Assembly (NCBI GenBank): GCA_000696115.1
Contig: JJOH01000002.1
Location: 318,206 to 382,205, forward strand
Reading direction: 5' to 3'
Source: Streptomyces olindensis
Lineage (GTDB): Bacteria; Actinomycetota; Actinomycetes; Streptomycetales; Streptomycetaceae
DNA: 64,000 nt
The notes below the pieces were generated by a model. It worked only from the letters and a program-made list of their open reading frames with translations. It was not told the origin of the DNA and ran no database searches. Below are positions 9,523 to 17,910 of the stretch, in pieces. How positions within the stretch are numbered: the stretch's first letter is position 1; each line of letters begins with the position of its first letter. A program made the position numbers and the translations under genes.

Positions 9523-10553
9523 ACGACGGCGCGTTGTACATCAGGGCCACCGGGACGTGGCTGCCCCCGGCCGAACGGGTCGCGGACGCGGTCGCGGACG
9601 GGCGCTGCGAGGCCGCCGTCGCCCGCTCCACCCGGATGGAGTCGGTGACGGTCTCCGCGGGCGAGCCCGCCCCCGAGATGGCGGCCCGGGCCGCCCGGAC
9701 CGCGCTGGAGCGGGCCGCCGCCGAACCGGGCGACATCGACCTGGTGCTGCACGCCAGCTTCTACTACCAGGGCTTCGACCTGTGGGCCCCCGCCTCGTAC
9801 GTCCAGCGGGCCGCCGTCGGCAACCAGTGCCCGGCGATGGAGATCCGGCAGGTCTCCAACGGCGGCATGGCGGCACTCGATCTGGCCTGGGCCTACCTGG
9901 CCGCCGACCCGGCCCGGGTGGCGGCCCTGCTGACCACCGGGGACCGGTTCTGCCCGCCGGGGTTCGACCGGTGGCGCAGCGACCCGGGAACCGTCTACGG
10001 CGACGGCGGCACCGCCCTCGTGGTGTCGCGGCACTCCGGGTTCGCCCGGGTCCGCAGCATCGCGACCGTGTCCGCACCCGACCTGGAGGGCATGCACCGC
10101 GGCGACGACCCGTTCGGGCCCGCCCCGTTCAGTCACCGCGACGTCGTCGACCTCGACGCGCACAAGCGGGACTTCCTGGCCCGCCACGGCGTGGCGCCGA
10201 CCGTGGCCCGGGTCGCCGCGGCGCAGGAGGCCGTCGTCAAGCAGGCGCTCGCCGACGCCGGGCTGGGCCTCGCGGACATCGACCGGTTCGTCCTGCCGCA
10301 CCTGGGTCACCGCCGCCTGCACGTCGCGTACTTCGCGAAGTTCGGCATCGACCCCGCGCGCAGCACCTGGTCCTGGAGTCGGACGATCGGGCACCTGGGC
10401 GCCGGAGACCCCTTCGCCGGGCTCGACCACCTGGCCACCGCCGGGGAGCTCGGCCCGGGTGACACGTGCCTGCTCTTCGGCGTCGGCGCCGGCTTCAGCT
10501 GGTCCTGCGCCGTGGTCGAGATCCTCGACGCACCTTCCTGGAGGGACCGATGA
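9519..10553 (+). CDS. KSIII-like starter-unit protein with Ser in place of Cys (DpsC/AknE2-like)
   Basis: The 344-aa protein has a KAS III thiolase fold, but the nucleophile position is Ser113 (context [12 protein letters not shown]) instead of Cys. The downstream His is kept in [15 protein letters not shown] and the usual Asn is replaced ([10 protein letters not shown]). This matches DpsC of daunorubicin biosynthesis, which uses a Ser nucleophile and helps select a propionyl starter. GTG start at 9519 overlapping the CLF stop (GTGA), and an ATGA overlap with the acyltransferase. A propionate-derived side chain on the aglycone is therefore the leading prediction; another short acyl starter cannot be excluded. 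Confidence 0.9.
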   Translation: MNDGALYIRATGTWLPPAERVADAVADGRCEAAVARSTRMESVTVSAGEPAPEMAARAARTALERAAAEPGDIDLVLHASFYYQGFDLWAPASYVQRAAVGNQCPAMEIRQVSNGGMAALDLAWAYLAADPARVAALLTTGDRFCPPGFDRWRSDPGTVYGDGGTALVVSRHSGFARVRSIATVSAPDLEGMHRGDDPFGPAPFSHRDVVDLDAHKRDFLARHGVAPTVARVAAAQEAVVKQALADAGLGLADIDRFVLPHLGHRRLHVAYFAKFGIDPARSTWSWSRTIGHLGAGDPFAGLDHLATAGELGPGDTCLLFGVGAGFSWSCAVVEILDAPSWRDR

Positions 10554-11599
10554 ACGACGTCCGCACGGCAGCGGACGGGCGGGACGGCGGTACGCGCCCG
10601 GTCGCCCTGCTGCTGCCCGGCCAGGGAGCACAGCACCCGCGCATGGCGGCGGGCCTCCTGGCCGCCGAGCCCGTCTTCGCGGAGGCGATGGACGAGGCCC
10701 TGACCGCCCTGGCGGACGCCGGTGGGCCGGGCGGCCACGGCACCGGCCTGCGCGAGGACTGGCTCGGGTCCCGCGACACCGCGCTGATGGACCACGTCAC
10801 GCGCTCCCAGCCCCTGCTCTTCGCGGTGGACTACGCCATCGGGCGGCTCGTGCTCGGCTGGGGCGTGCGGCCCGTCGCCCTGCTCGGCCACAGCATCGGC
10901 GAGGTGGCGGCCGCGGTCCTCTCCGGCGTCTTCACGCTGCCGGACGCCGCCGCCATGGTGCACGACCGCGTCGCCCGGCTGGCGGACGCGCCGCCCGGCG
11001 GGATGGTCGCCGTCGCCGCCACCCGGGAGGAGGTGGCGCCCTTCCTCACCGACGGCGTGGTCGTCGGCGCCGTCAACGCCCCGCGGCAGACGGTCCTGGC
11101 CGGACTCGACGGCCCGCTGCGCACCGTCACGGCGGCACTGGCCGACGCCGGGTTCGTGCTCCAGCGCGTACCCGCCTCCACGGCGTTCCACAGCCCCGCC
11201 CTCGCCCCGGCGATGCGCGGTGCCGACGAGCGGATCGCCGCCCTGCCCGTCGGCGAGCCCCGGATCCCGGTCATGTCCGGGTACACGGGCCGGTTCCTGA
11301 CGCCCGCGGAGGCGAAGGACCCGGCCTTCTGGAGCAGGCAGCCGGTGGCGCCGGTGCTGTTCTGGCCCGCCCTCGACGCCCTCCTCGCCCAGGGCGACCC
11401 GGTGCTCGTGGAGGCCGGTCCGGGGCAGGGGCTGTCGCAGCTGGCCCGCCGCCACCCGGCCGTGCGCTCCGGCCGCTCCGCCGTCGTCCCGCTGCTGCCG
11501 GCCCGGCCGGGAACCGCCGAGGACGACGTGACCGCCGTACGCGCCGCCGCCGCGGCGCTACGGGAACGCGCCGGCGTACCGGACGCGCGGCCCGTGTAG
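10550..11599 (+). CDS. Acyltransferase associated with starter-unit priming (DpsD/AknF-like)
   Basis: The 349-aa malonyl-CoA:ACP-transacylase-fold protein has the oxyanion loop LLPGQGAQH, nucleophile Ser115 in [12 protein letters not shown] and catalytic His214 in TAFHSPAL. It is the last gene of the tightly coupled oxygenase-KS-CLF-KSIII-AT unit. In daunorubicin biosynthesis the equivalent DpsD works with DpsC but is not essential for starter fidelity. Substrate specificity cannot be told reliably from the sequence. Confidence 0.9.
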   Translation: MNDVRTAADGRDGGTRPVALLLPGQGAQHPRMAAGLLAAEPVFAEAMDEALTALADAGGPGGHGTGLREDWLGSRDTALMDHVTRSQPLLFAVDYAIGRLVLGWGVRPVALLGHSIGEVAAAVLSGVFTLPDAAAMVHDRVARLADAPPGGMVAVAATREEVAPFLTDGVVVGAVNAPRQTVLAGLDGPLRTVTAALADAGFVLQRVPASTAFHSPALAPAMRGADERIAALPVGEPRIPVMSGYTGRFLTPAEAKDPAFWSRQPVAPVLFWPALDALLAQGDPVLVEAGPGQGLSQLARRHPAVRSGRSAVVPLLPARPGTAEDDVTAVRAAAAALRERAGVPDARPV

Positions 11600-11742
11600 C
11601 GCGTGTCGAGTGCCTTTGTAGGCACGCGGCCTAGCGTCGCCCGTGGCGCTTCGCCCCTTCCTCGTCCGCCGGATCCACGGCCCTCCGCCGGATCCGCGGG
11701 CCTCCCTCACCTTGTCAGGACTCTTCTCCCAAGGACGGTGTC

Positions 11743-12993
11743 ATGCTGACCGATCAGACCAACAGCGAGTTGGGCCGGCATCTGCTGACCATCCGAGGCG
11801 TCCAGTTCATCTTCGGCGCCCAGGGCGACCCCTTCGCCATGATCCTGCGCGCCGGGGACGACGACCCCCTCGACCACGGGGCGCGCGCCCGCGAACAGGG
11901 CCTGCACGAGAGCAGCATCGGCGCGTGGGTCACCGCGCACCGCGAGCTCGGCGCCCGGATCCTCGGCGACGAGCGGTTCTCCCCGCGCCACGCCGAGGAG
12001 GGGCCGCAGGCCCACCCGGGTGTCGACGTCTGGGACAACCCCCTGCTGTGCCACGTCGTCCCCCTCGACGACGCCCAGCTCAACCGCGATCCGGCCGACT
12101 ACCGCGCGCTGGCCCGGGCCGCGGCCCCGCTGCTGTCGGCCGAGGCGCTCGCCGCGCGGCTGCCGGAGATCGAGGCGGCCTACCGCCAGGCGCTCGCCGC
12201 GACCGGCGAACGGTTCGACCTGTACCGGGACGTCGCCGTCCCGGCCGCGCTGCGCGTGGTGGCCGACGTGCTCGGCCTGCCCGAGGAGACGCGGCAGCGC
12301 CTGCCCGAACTGCACGCGGGTCTCGCCACCGCCCTGGACGCCGGCCACTGCCCGCAGCAACTGGCGGCCGCCCGGGCGCTGTTCACGGCCGTGACGGACC
12401 TCTCCACCGAGCTGACCCGCCTGGTCGGCAGCGGCCGCGCCACCGGCCTCGCCGCGCTCGACGGCGTGTCGCCCGAGGACGCGGTCGCCGTCGGGACGCT
12501 CGCCGTCGTGGTGGGCGTCGAGGTCACCGCGACCGCCGTGTGCAACGCGGTGCGGGTCCTCCTGGACCACCGCGAGGAGTGGGAGCGGATCGGGCGGGAG
12601 CCCGAACGGGCCGGCGCCGCGGTCCGCGAGGCCCTGCGGCTGGCCCCGCCGCTGCGGTTCGAGAGCCGTATCGCGCGCGAGCAGGCCGAGTTCGACGGCA
12701 AGACCGTCGAGGAGGGCCGGCGCGTCGTGGTGCTCGTCGACGCGGCCAACCGCGACCCGGAGGCCTTCGCCGACCCGGACGCCTTCGTCCCCGGCCGCGC
12801 CGACGGCGACCGGTCGCTCACCCTGCTCGGCGGTTCCGCCGCCCCGGTCACCGAGGCGCTGGTCCGCCTCCAGACGGAAGCCGCGGTGCGCGTCCTCGCC
12901 GAGCTGCGGCCCGGCCTGCGCACGGGCGCCGAGGTGCTGCACCGCATGCGCTCGGCGGTGCTGCGCGGCGTCCTGCGCTTCCCGGTCGCATGA
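11743..12993 (+). CDS. P450-like glycosyltransferase activator lacking heme cysteine (AknT/DnrQ/EryCII-like)
   Basis: The 416-aa protein has the cytochrome P450 fold layout, with an I-helix region around VVVGVEVTATAV, an ExxR-like segment (REALRLAPPLRFESR) and a C-terminal 'NRDPEAFADPDAF.P.R'. The heme-binding loop FGxGxHxC is replaced by LLGGSAAPVTEALV, with no Cys. That is the signature of helper proteins that bind and activate GT1 enzymes in anthracycline and macrolide pathways. It lies 34 nt before the glycosyltransferase at 13028, the usual T-S / Q-S gene order. Ribosome binding site AAGGA before the ATG at 11743. Confidence 0.9.
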   Translation: MLTDQTNSELGRHLLTIRGVQFIFGAQGDPFAMILRAGDDDPLDHGARAREQGLHESSIGAWVTAHRELGARILGDERFSPRHAEEGPQAHPGVDVWDNPLLCHVVPLDDAQLNRDPADYRALARAAAPLLSAEALAARLPEIEAAYRQALAATGERFDLYRDVAVPAALRVVADVLGLPEETRQRLPELHAGLATALDAGHCPQQLAAARALFTAVTDLSTELTRLVGSGRATGLAALDGVSPEDAVAVGTLAVVVGVEVTATAVCNAVRVLLDHREEWERIGREPERAGAAVREALRLAPPLRFESRIAREQAEFDGKTVEEGRRVVVLVDAANRDPEAFADPDAFVPGRADGDRSLTLLGGSAAPVTEALVRLQTEAAVRVLAELRPGLRTGAEVLHRMRSAVLRGVLRFPVA

Positions 12994-13027
12994 CCGGACC
13001 GACCATCACCAGGGGAGGAGCACCTCG

Positions 13028-14308
13028 GTGCGTGTACTGCTGACAGCCTTCGCACAGGACGCCCATCTCAACGGCATCGTTCCGCTCGCCTGGGCGCTGC
13101 GGACCGCCGGGCACGAGGTCCGGGTGGCCGGCCAGCCGGCCGCGGTCGAGAGCATCACCCGGGCCGGTCTGACGGCCGTGCCGGTGGGCGACGACCACCG
13201 GATGGACGCCGTCATCCCCACCGTCGGTCCCGGGATGCTCATGCACCACCTGGACCGCGACTACCTGGAGAACCGCCCGGAGCGGCTGAGCCTCGACTTC
13301 CTGCGGGCGTCGAACGCGATGCTGACGGCGACCTTCTACGCGCAGATCAACAACGACTCGATGATCGACGCGCTCGTCGACTACGCCCGGTTCTGGCAGC
13401 CGGACCTGGTGCTCTGGGAGCCCTTCACCTTCGCCGGCGCCGTCGCCGCCAAGGCGACCGGGGCCGCCCACGCCCGGCTCCTGGCCTTCCCCGACCTGTT
13501 CGCGAACACCCACCTGACGCTGCGCCGGCGGCAGGCGGAACTGCCCGCGGAACTGCGCGACGACCCGCTGGAGGAGTGGCTGGCGTACACCCTCGACCGG
13601 CACGGCGCCGCCTTCGACCCCGACGTGGTCACGGGGCAGTGGTCGGTCGACCAGATGCCCCCCGGCGTGCGGATGGAGCTGGGGCTGCCGACGGTGCCCA
13701 CGCGTTACGTGCCGTACAACGGTCCGGGTCCGGCCGTCGTGCCGGACTGGCTGCGCCGGCCGCCGGAGCGCCGCCGGGTCTGCCTCACCCTCGGGCTCAC
13801 CATCCGGGACACGGAGTTCCCCAACGCCGTCGACGTCGACGACGTCTTCGCCTCGCTGGCCGACCTGGACGTCGAGGTGGTGGCGACGCTGAGCGAGAAG
13901 GAACTCGCCCAGGTGTCGCGGGTGCCGGACAACACGCGGGTGGTCGACCACGTGGCCCTGCTGGCCCTGCTGCCCAGTTGCTCGGCGATCGTCCACCACG
14001 GCGGTGCCGGGACGTGGGCGACCGCCGCCGCGTACGGGGTGCCGCAGGTGGCGCTCGGCTGGATGTGGGACGCGATCTACCGCGCGCAGCGGGTGGAGGA
14101 GCTGGGGGCGGGGCTGCACCTGCACTCCGAGGGCCTGACCGTCGAGGTCCTGCGCGACAAGCTCGTGCGGGTGCTCGACGACCCCTCGTTCACGGAAGGC
14201 GCCCGACGGCTGCGTCTGGCCATGCTGTCGGCGCCGAGCCCCAACGAAGTGGTGCCCACACTCGAGAAACTGACGGCGCGTCACCGCTCGGTGGCCGCGG
14301 CCCGCTGA
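13028..14308 (+). CDS. Activator-dependent glycosyltransferase (AknS/DnrS-like)
   Basis: The 426-aa GT-B enzyme starts MRVLLTAFAQDAHLNGIV and carries the C-terminal donor-binding motif SAIVHHGGAGTWATAAAYG. GTG start at 13028 with a strong GGGGAGGAG site. It sits directly after its presumed P450-like activator, which makes it the best candidate for the first transfer of dTDP-L-aminosugar to the aglycone (the C-7 hydroxyl in known anthracyclines). The paralogue at 3377-4669 may extend the sugar chain. Those assignments are by analogy with AknS/AknK. Confidence 0.92.
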   Translation: MRVLLTAFAQDAHLNGIVPLAWALRTAGHEVRVAGQPAAVESITRAGLTAVPVGDDHRMDAVIPTVGPGMLMHHLDRDYLENRPERLSLDFLRASNAMLTATFYAQINNDSMIDALVDYARFWQPDLVLWEPFTFAGAVAAKATGAAHARLLAFPDLFANTHLTLRRRQAELPAELRDDPLEEWLAYTLDRHGAAFDPDVVTGQWSVDQMPPGVRMELGLPTVPTRYVPYNGPGPAVVPDWLRRPPERRRVCLTLGLTIRDTEFPNAVDVDDVFASLADLDVEVVATLSEKELAQVSRVPDNTRVVDHVALLALLPSCSAIVHHGGAGTWATAAAYGVPQVALGWMWDAIYRAQRVEELGAGLHLHSEGLTVEVLRDKLVRVLDDPSFTEGARRLRLAMLSAPSPNEVVPTLEKLTARHRSVAAAR

Positions 14309-14330
14309 CTGAGACGAGGACGGGAGAACC

Positions 14331-15314
14331 GTGAACATCCTGGTGACCGGTGCGGCCGGCTTCATCGGCTCGCACTTCGTCAGAACGCTGCTGAGCGGCG
14401 GGTACCCCGGGCACGAGGACGACCGGGTGACCGTCCTGGACAAGCTCACCTACGCGGGGACGCTGAACAACCTGCCGGCGCACCACCCGCGGCTGACCTT
14501 CGTGCACGGCGACATCTGCGACACCACCCTGCTGGACAAGGTGTTCCCGGGCCACGAGGCGGTCGTCCACTTCGCCGCGGAGTCGCACGTCGACCGCTCG
14601 GTGGCGGGCGCCGAGGCCTTCGTCCGCACCAACGTGCTCGGCACGCAGGCCCTGCTCGAAGCGGCGCTGCGGCACGGGATCGGCGTCTTCGTCCAGGTCT
14701 CCACGGACGAGACGTACGGTTCCATCGCCGAGGGGCGCTGGACGGAGGACGAGCCGCTGCTGCCCAACTCGCCCTACGCGGCGTCCAAGGCGTCGGCCGA
14801 CCTCATCGCCCGGTCGTACTGGCGCACCCACGGCCTCGACGTGCGCATCACCCGCTGCGCCAACAACTACGGCCCCGGCCAGCACCCCGAGAAGCTGGTC
14901 CCGCTGTTCGTCACCCGGCTCCTCGACGGGCAGCCGGTCCCGCTGTACGGGGACGGCTCGAACCTGCGCGAGTGGCTGCACGTGGACGACCACTGCCACG
15001 CGGTGCGGCTGGTGCTGGACCGGGGCCGGCCGGGGGAGGTCTACAACGTCGGCGGCGGCACCCACCTGACCAACAAGGAGATGACCGGCCGCCTCCTCGC
15101 ACTCTGCGGACGCGACTGGGACCTCGTGCGGCGGGTGGCGGACCGCAAGGGGCACGACTTCCGGTACGCCGTGGACGACTCCAAGATCCGCCGCGAACTG
15201 GGCTACGCGCCCCGCTGGTCGCTCGAGGACGGGCTGCGCGAGACGGTCGAGTGGTACGCCGCCCACCGTGACCACTGGGACGCCCGGGAGGAAGGCGCCG
15301 ACGAGGGGTACTAA
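14331..15314 (+). CDS. dTDP-glucose 4,6-dehydratase (RmlB/DnmM family)
   Basis: The 327-aa extended SDR has GAAGFIGS (residues 7-14), the RmlB active-site triad STDETYG (Thr125, Asp126, Glu127) and Tyr149/Lys153 in SPYAASKASAD, plus the substrate-binding NNYGP.Q.PEKL region. It converts dTDP-glucose to dTDP-4-keto-6-deoxyglucose, the entry to all deoxysugars in the cluster. GTG start at 14331 after GGGAG, 22 nt downstream of the glycosyltransferase. Its TAA stop lies inside one of the three operator-like sites. Confidence 0.95.
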   Translation: MNILVTGAAGFIGSHFVRTLLSGGYPGHEDDRVTVLDKLTYAGTLNNLPAHHPRLTFVHGDICDTTLLDKVFPGHEAVVHFAAESHVDRSVAGAEAFVRTNVLGTQALLEAALRHGIGVFVQVSTDETYGSIAEGRWTEDEPLLPNSPYAASKASADLIARSYWRTHGLDVRITRCANNYGPGQHPEKLVPLFVTRLLDGQPVPLYGDGSNLREWLHVDDHCHAVRLVLDRGRPGEVYNVGGGTHLTNKEMTGRLLALCGRDWDLVRRVADRKGHDFRYAVDDSKIRRELGYAPRWSLEDGLRETVEWYAAHRDHWDAREEGADEGY

Positions 15315-15371
15315 AACTTGAATATCCGGGCCGCCCTCCTCTACGCTCGCCGGGTACACAAATTTGAGCAC
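15308..15371 (+). promoter_or_regulatory. drrAB promoter with two flanking operator-like sites
   Basis: A sigma-HrdB-like promoter is visible: TTGAAT at 15319-15324, a 17-nt spacer and TACGCT at 15342-15347. The -35 lies within one site (15308-15327, reverse-strand TTCAAGTTTT). The region just downstream of the predicted start is a second, near-palindromic site (15354-15371; CAAATTTG core with GT.C.-....-.G.AC flanks). Both resemble the site before the PKS operon at 5541-5550. This arrangement suits a repressor that blocks exporter transcription until its ligand is present; the PadR protein is the obvious candidate. Confidence 0.6.
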
Positions 15372-15389
15372 CCGAAAGAAGGGGCGGGC

Positions 15390-16379
15390 ATGGGCGGCGC
15401 CGACCTGGCGATCCAGACCGAAGCTCTGAAGAAGAAATACGGCGACAAGGAGGCCCTCGCGGGACTCGACCTGGAGGTACCCCGAGGCGTCGTCTACGGG
15501 CTCCTCGGCCCGAACGGCGCCGGAAAGACCACCGCGGTCCGCATCCTCTCCACCCTGCTGAAGTACGACGAGGGAACAGCCCGGGTCGCCGGCTACGACG
15601 TCGCCACCCAGTCGGCCCAGGTCCGCTACAGCATCGGACTCCTCGGCCAGCACGCCGCAGTGGACGAGGACCTGAGCGGCCGTCAGAACCTCGTGATGTT
15701 CGGGCGCTTATACCACATCGGTAAACGCAACGCCCAGGCCCGGGCCGACGAACTGCTGGAGCGCTTCGGCCTCACCGAGGCCGCCGGCAAGCCGGCCAAG
15801 CAGTACTCCGGCGGTATGCGCCGGCGGCTCGACCTCGCCGCCAGCCTCATCCTGGCCCCGTCCGTGCTGTTCCTCGACGAGCCCACCACCGGGCTCGACC
15901 CGCGGGGCCGCAACGACGTCTGGGAGTCCGTCCGAGGCCTGATCGCCGAGGGCCGCACGGTCCTGCTGACCACCCAGTACCTGGAGGAGGCCGACCAGCT
16001 CGCCGACCGCATCGCCCTGATCGACAACGGCAGGGTCGTCGAGTCCGGCACCCCGGACCAGCTCAAGAACAAGATCGGCGGGGACCGGATCGACGTCGTC
16101 CTCCGCCGCGCCCACGACCTCGAACGCGCCACCCACACGATCGGCACCCTGCTGCGCTCCGAGCCCGAGACGGACGCCGACAACCGGCGCATCAGCGTCG
16201 TCGTCGACAACCGGGTCGCCGCCCTCACCGCCGTCGCCCGCGAACTCGACGACGCCGGCATCGAGGCCGAGGACATCGCCCTGCGCAGGCCCACTCTCGA
16301 CGAGGTGTTCCTGAACCTGACCGGCAACGGGGCGGCCACGTCCGCCGAGCAGAGCCTCAAGGAGGTCGCCCAGTCATGA
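15390..16379 (+). CDS. Daunorubicin-resistance-type ABC transporter ATPase (DrrA-like)
   Basis: The 329-aa ATPase has Walker A GPNGAGKTT (residues 40-48), signature YSGGMRRRLDL (about 139-149) and Walker B VLFLDEP (159-165), followed by a C-terminal DrrA-specific domain ending near PTLDEVFLNLTG. It powers export of the antibiotic together with DrrB, the next gene (ATGA overlap). The ATG at 15390 follows GAAAGAAGG; an in-frame ATG at 15318 would lie within the promoter/operator region and is unlikely. Codon 107 (15708-15710) is TTA, so translation should depend on the bldA tRNA. Confidence 0.93.
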   Translation: MGGADLAIQTEALKKKYGDKEALAGLDLEVPRGVVYGLLGPNGAGKTTAVRILSTLLKYDEGTARVAGYDVATQSAQVRYSIGLLGQHAAVDEDLSGRQNLVMFGRLYHIGKRNAQARADELLERFGLTEAAGKPAKQYSGGMRRRLDLAASLILAPSVLFLDEPTTGLDPRGRNDVWESVRGLIAEGRTVLLTTQYLEEADQLADRIALIDNGRVVESGTPDQLKNKIGGDRIDVVLRRAHDLERATHTIGTLLRSEPETDADNRRISVVVDNRVAALTAVARELDDAGIEAEDIALRRPTLDEVFLNLTGNGAATSAEQSLKEVAQS

Positions 16380-17206
16380 CCGCGATCATCGCGCCCGAAC
16401 TGCCCAGGAACCCGCTGGCCAAACTGGGCTGGGTCCTCGCGGACTCCTGGACGCTCACGCTCCGCGGACTGTCCCACTGGGCCCGCAACCCCACCCAGAT
16501 CCTGGCCGGCCTCGCCTTCCCGATCCTGATGGTGCTGCTGTTCGGCGGCATCTTCGGCAGCGGCATGCAGGTCGAGGGCGGCGGGGACTACATGGACTTC
16601 CTGATGCCCGGCATGTTCGTCATGTCGATGGCCTTCGGCATCGGCGAGACCATGGCCGGCGTCACCGCCGACGCCTCCAAGGGCGTCACCGACCGGTTCC
16701 GCTCCATGCCCATGTCCGCCGCCTCCGTGGTCATCGGGCAGAGCATCGTCAACATGCTCTACAGCACCGTGGTCCTGATGATCCTCATGGGCTGCGGGGT
16801 CATCGCCGGATGGAGCTGGAACGACGGGTTCATGCAGGCGCTCGGCGCCTTCGCGCTCCTGCTCCTGCTGCGCTTCGCCCTGCTCTGGGTCGGCATCTAC
16901 CTCGGCCTGATCATCAAGACCCCGGAGGCCGCCTCCGCCGTCTACACCCTGCTGTTCCCGCTCGGCATCGTCGCCAACACCTTCGCCTCCCCGGAGATGA
17001 TGCCGGGCTGGCTGGCGGCCATCGCCGAGTGGAACCCGCTGTCGTCCACCGCCCACGCCACCCGTGAGCTGTTCGGCAACCCCGGGGTGGGCGGCACCTC
17101 CTGGATCGCCGAGCACGCGATGCTCATGTCCTTCGTCTGGCCGCTCGCGATCTTCGCGGTGTTCTTCCCGCTGGCCGTCCGCAAGTACCGGGCCCTGAGC
17201 AGGTAA
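16376..17206 (+). CDS. ABC-2 type antibiotic exporter permease (DrrB-like)
   Basis: The 276-aa membrane protein has about six hydrophobic segments, the first around ILAGLAFPILMVLLFGGIFG and later ones around VVLMILMGCGVIAG and FALLLLLRFALLWVGIYLG. It also carries the DrrB-type EEP-like/cytoplasmic N-terminus and a 'MPMSAASVVIGQ' loop. It forms the membrane channel of the DrrAB drug efflux pump in the cytoplasmic membrane. The start overlaps the drrA stop by 4 nt. A 13-bp hairpin follows the stop by 13 nt. Confidence 0.92.
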   Translation: MTAIIAPELPRNPLAKLGWVLADSWTLTLRGLSHWARNPTQILAGLAFPILMVLLFGGIFGSGMQVEGGGDYMDFLMPGMFVMSMAFGIGETMAGVTADASKGVTDRFRSMPMSAASVVIGQSIVNMLYSTVVLMILMGCGVIAGWSWNDGFMQALGAFALLLLLRFALLWVGIYLGLIIKTPEAASAVYTLLFPLGIVANTFASPEMMPGWLAAIAEWNPLSSTAHATRELFGNPGVGGTSWIAEHAMLMSFVWPLAIFAVFFPLAVRKYRALSR

Positions 17207-17219
17207 GGGCCCCTGTACC

Positions 17220-17260
17220 GGGGTGTGAGCCGGCTAATCCCCCGGGTCGGCTCACACCCC
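17220..17260 (+). terminator. Terminator after drrB, 13-bp perfect stem
   Basis: GGGGTGTGAGCCG (17220-17232) pairs exactly with CGGCTCACACCCC (17248-17260) across a 15-nt loop, 13 nt after the drrB stop. It should end the drrAB transcript and separate it from the peroxidase gene. Confidence 0.85.
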
Positions 17261-17361
17261 CTCAGCCTGCCCGCCCCTGCCCGCCTCCCGGCGGGCGATC
17301 CGTCGAGCGGAGCGCGAGGACCCCACGATGCGACGTCGACCGCGTCCGGAGCGGACGAACC

Positions 17362-17374
17362 TAGCGTGCACGGC
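17362..17374 (+). promoter_or_regulatory. -10 hexamer of a probable leaderless promoter (peroxidase gene)
   Basis: TAGCGT at 17362-17367 is followed by only 7 nt before the ATG at 17375, so transcription would begin at or next to the start codon. There is no ribosome binding site in this interval. The -35 is not clear. Confidence 0.5.
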
Positions 17375-17857
17375 ATGACCGTCTTCGACATCGCCATCGC
17401 GGACCTGAACGGCAAGCCCGACCTGCTGTCCCGCCACCGCGGCCGGACCCTGCTCATCGTCAACGTCGCCTCCCGCTGCGCCCTGGCCGGCCAGTACGCC
17501 GGGTTGGAGACACTCGCCCGCCGCCACCACGAGGACGGGCTCAGCGTCATCGGGGTGCCCTGCAACCAGTTCGGCGAGCAGGAACCGGGCACCCCCGAGG
17601 AGATCGCCGACTTCTGCGCCGTCCAGCAGATCACGTTCCCCCTCACCGAGAAGACCGACGTCAACGGAGCGGGCCGCCACCCCCTCTACGCCGCCCTGAC
17701 GCCCTTCGCCGACGCGGAGGGCCACACCGGCGACGTGCGCTGGAACTTCGAGAAGTTCCTCGTCTCGTCCGCCGGCCACTGCGTGGGGCGCTTCGGCCCC
17801 ACCGTCGAACCGCAGGACCCCGAACTCCTGCGCGCCGTCCGCGCGCAGGTGCAGTGA
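17375..17857 (+). CDS. Glutathione peroxidase family protein (thiol peroxidase)
   Basis: The 160-aa protein has the GPx pattern: peroxidatic Cys35 in LIVNVASRCALAGQYAGLE, Gln in VIGVPCNQFGEQEPG, and Trp/Asn in DVRWNFEKFLV. Actinobacteria lack glutathione, so such non-selenium enzymes probably use thioredoxin or mycoredoxin to reduce hydroperoxides. The ATG at 17375 gives the normal N-terminus; an upstream in-frame extension lacks support and overlaps the terminator. Between drrB and drrC it could protect against quinone redox cycling, which is inference. It probably has its own leaderless promoter. Confidence 0.85.
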   Translation: MTVFDIAIADLNGKPDLLSRHRGRTLLIVNVASRCALAGQYAGLETLARRHHEDGLSVIGVPCNQFGEQEPGTPEEIADFCAVQQITFPLTEKTDVNGAGRHPLYAALTPFADAEGHTGDVRWNFEKFLVSSAGHCVGRFGPTVEPQDPELLRAVRAQVQ

Positions 17858-17910
17858 GCTCGACGCGTCACACCGCCTCGACGACTCACCCGACGCAGAG
17901 AGGATGATTT

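Noticed and set aside
11605..11650. Terminator or promoter after the acyltransferase gene
   Set aside because: GTGCCT-ttgt-AGGCAC is only a 6-bp stem, and TAGCGT has no -35 at a suitable distance. It is too weak to annotate.
15318..15389. Longer DrrA N-terminus starting at ATG 15318
   Set aside because: That start overlaps the promoter -35 and operator-like sites and has no ribosome binding site. The ATG at 15390 has one and matches DrrA N-termini.
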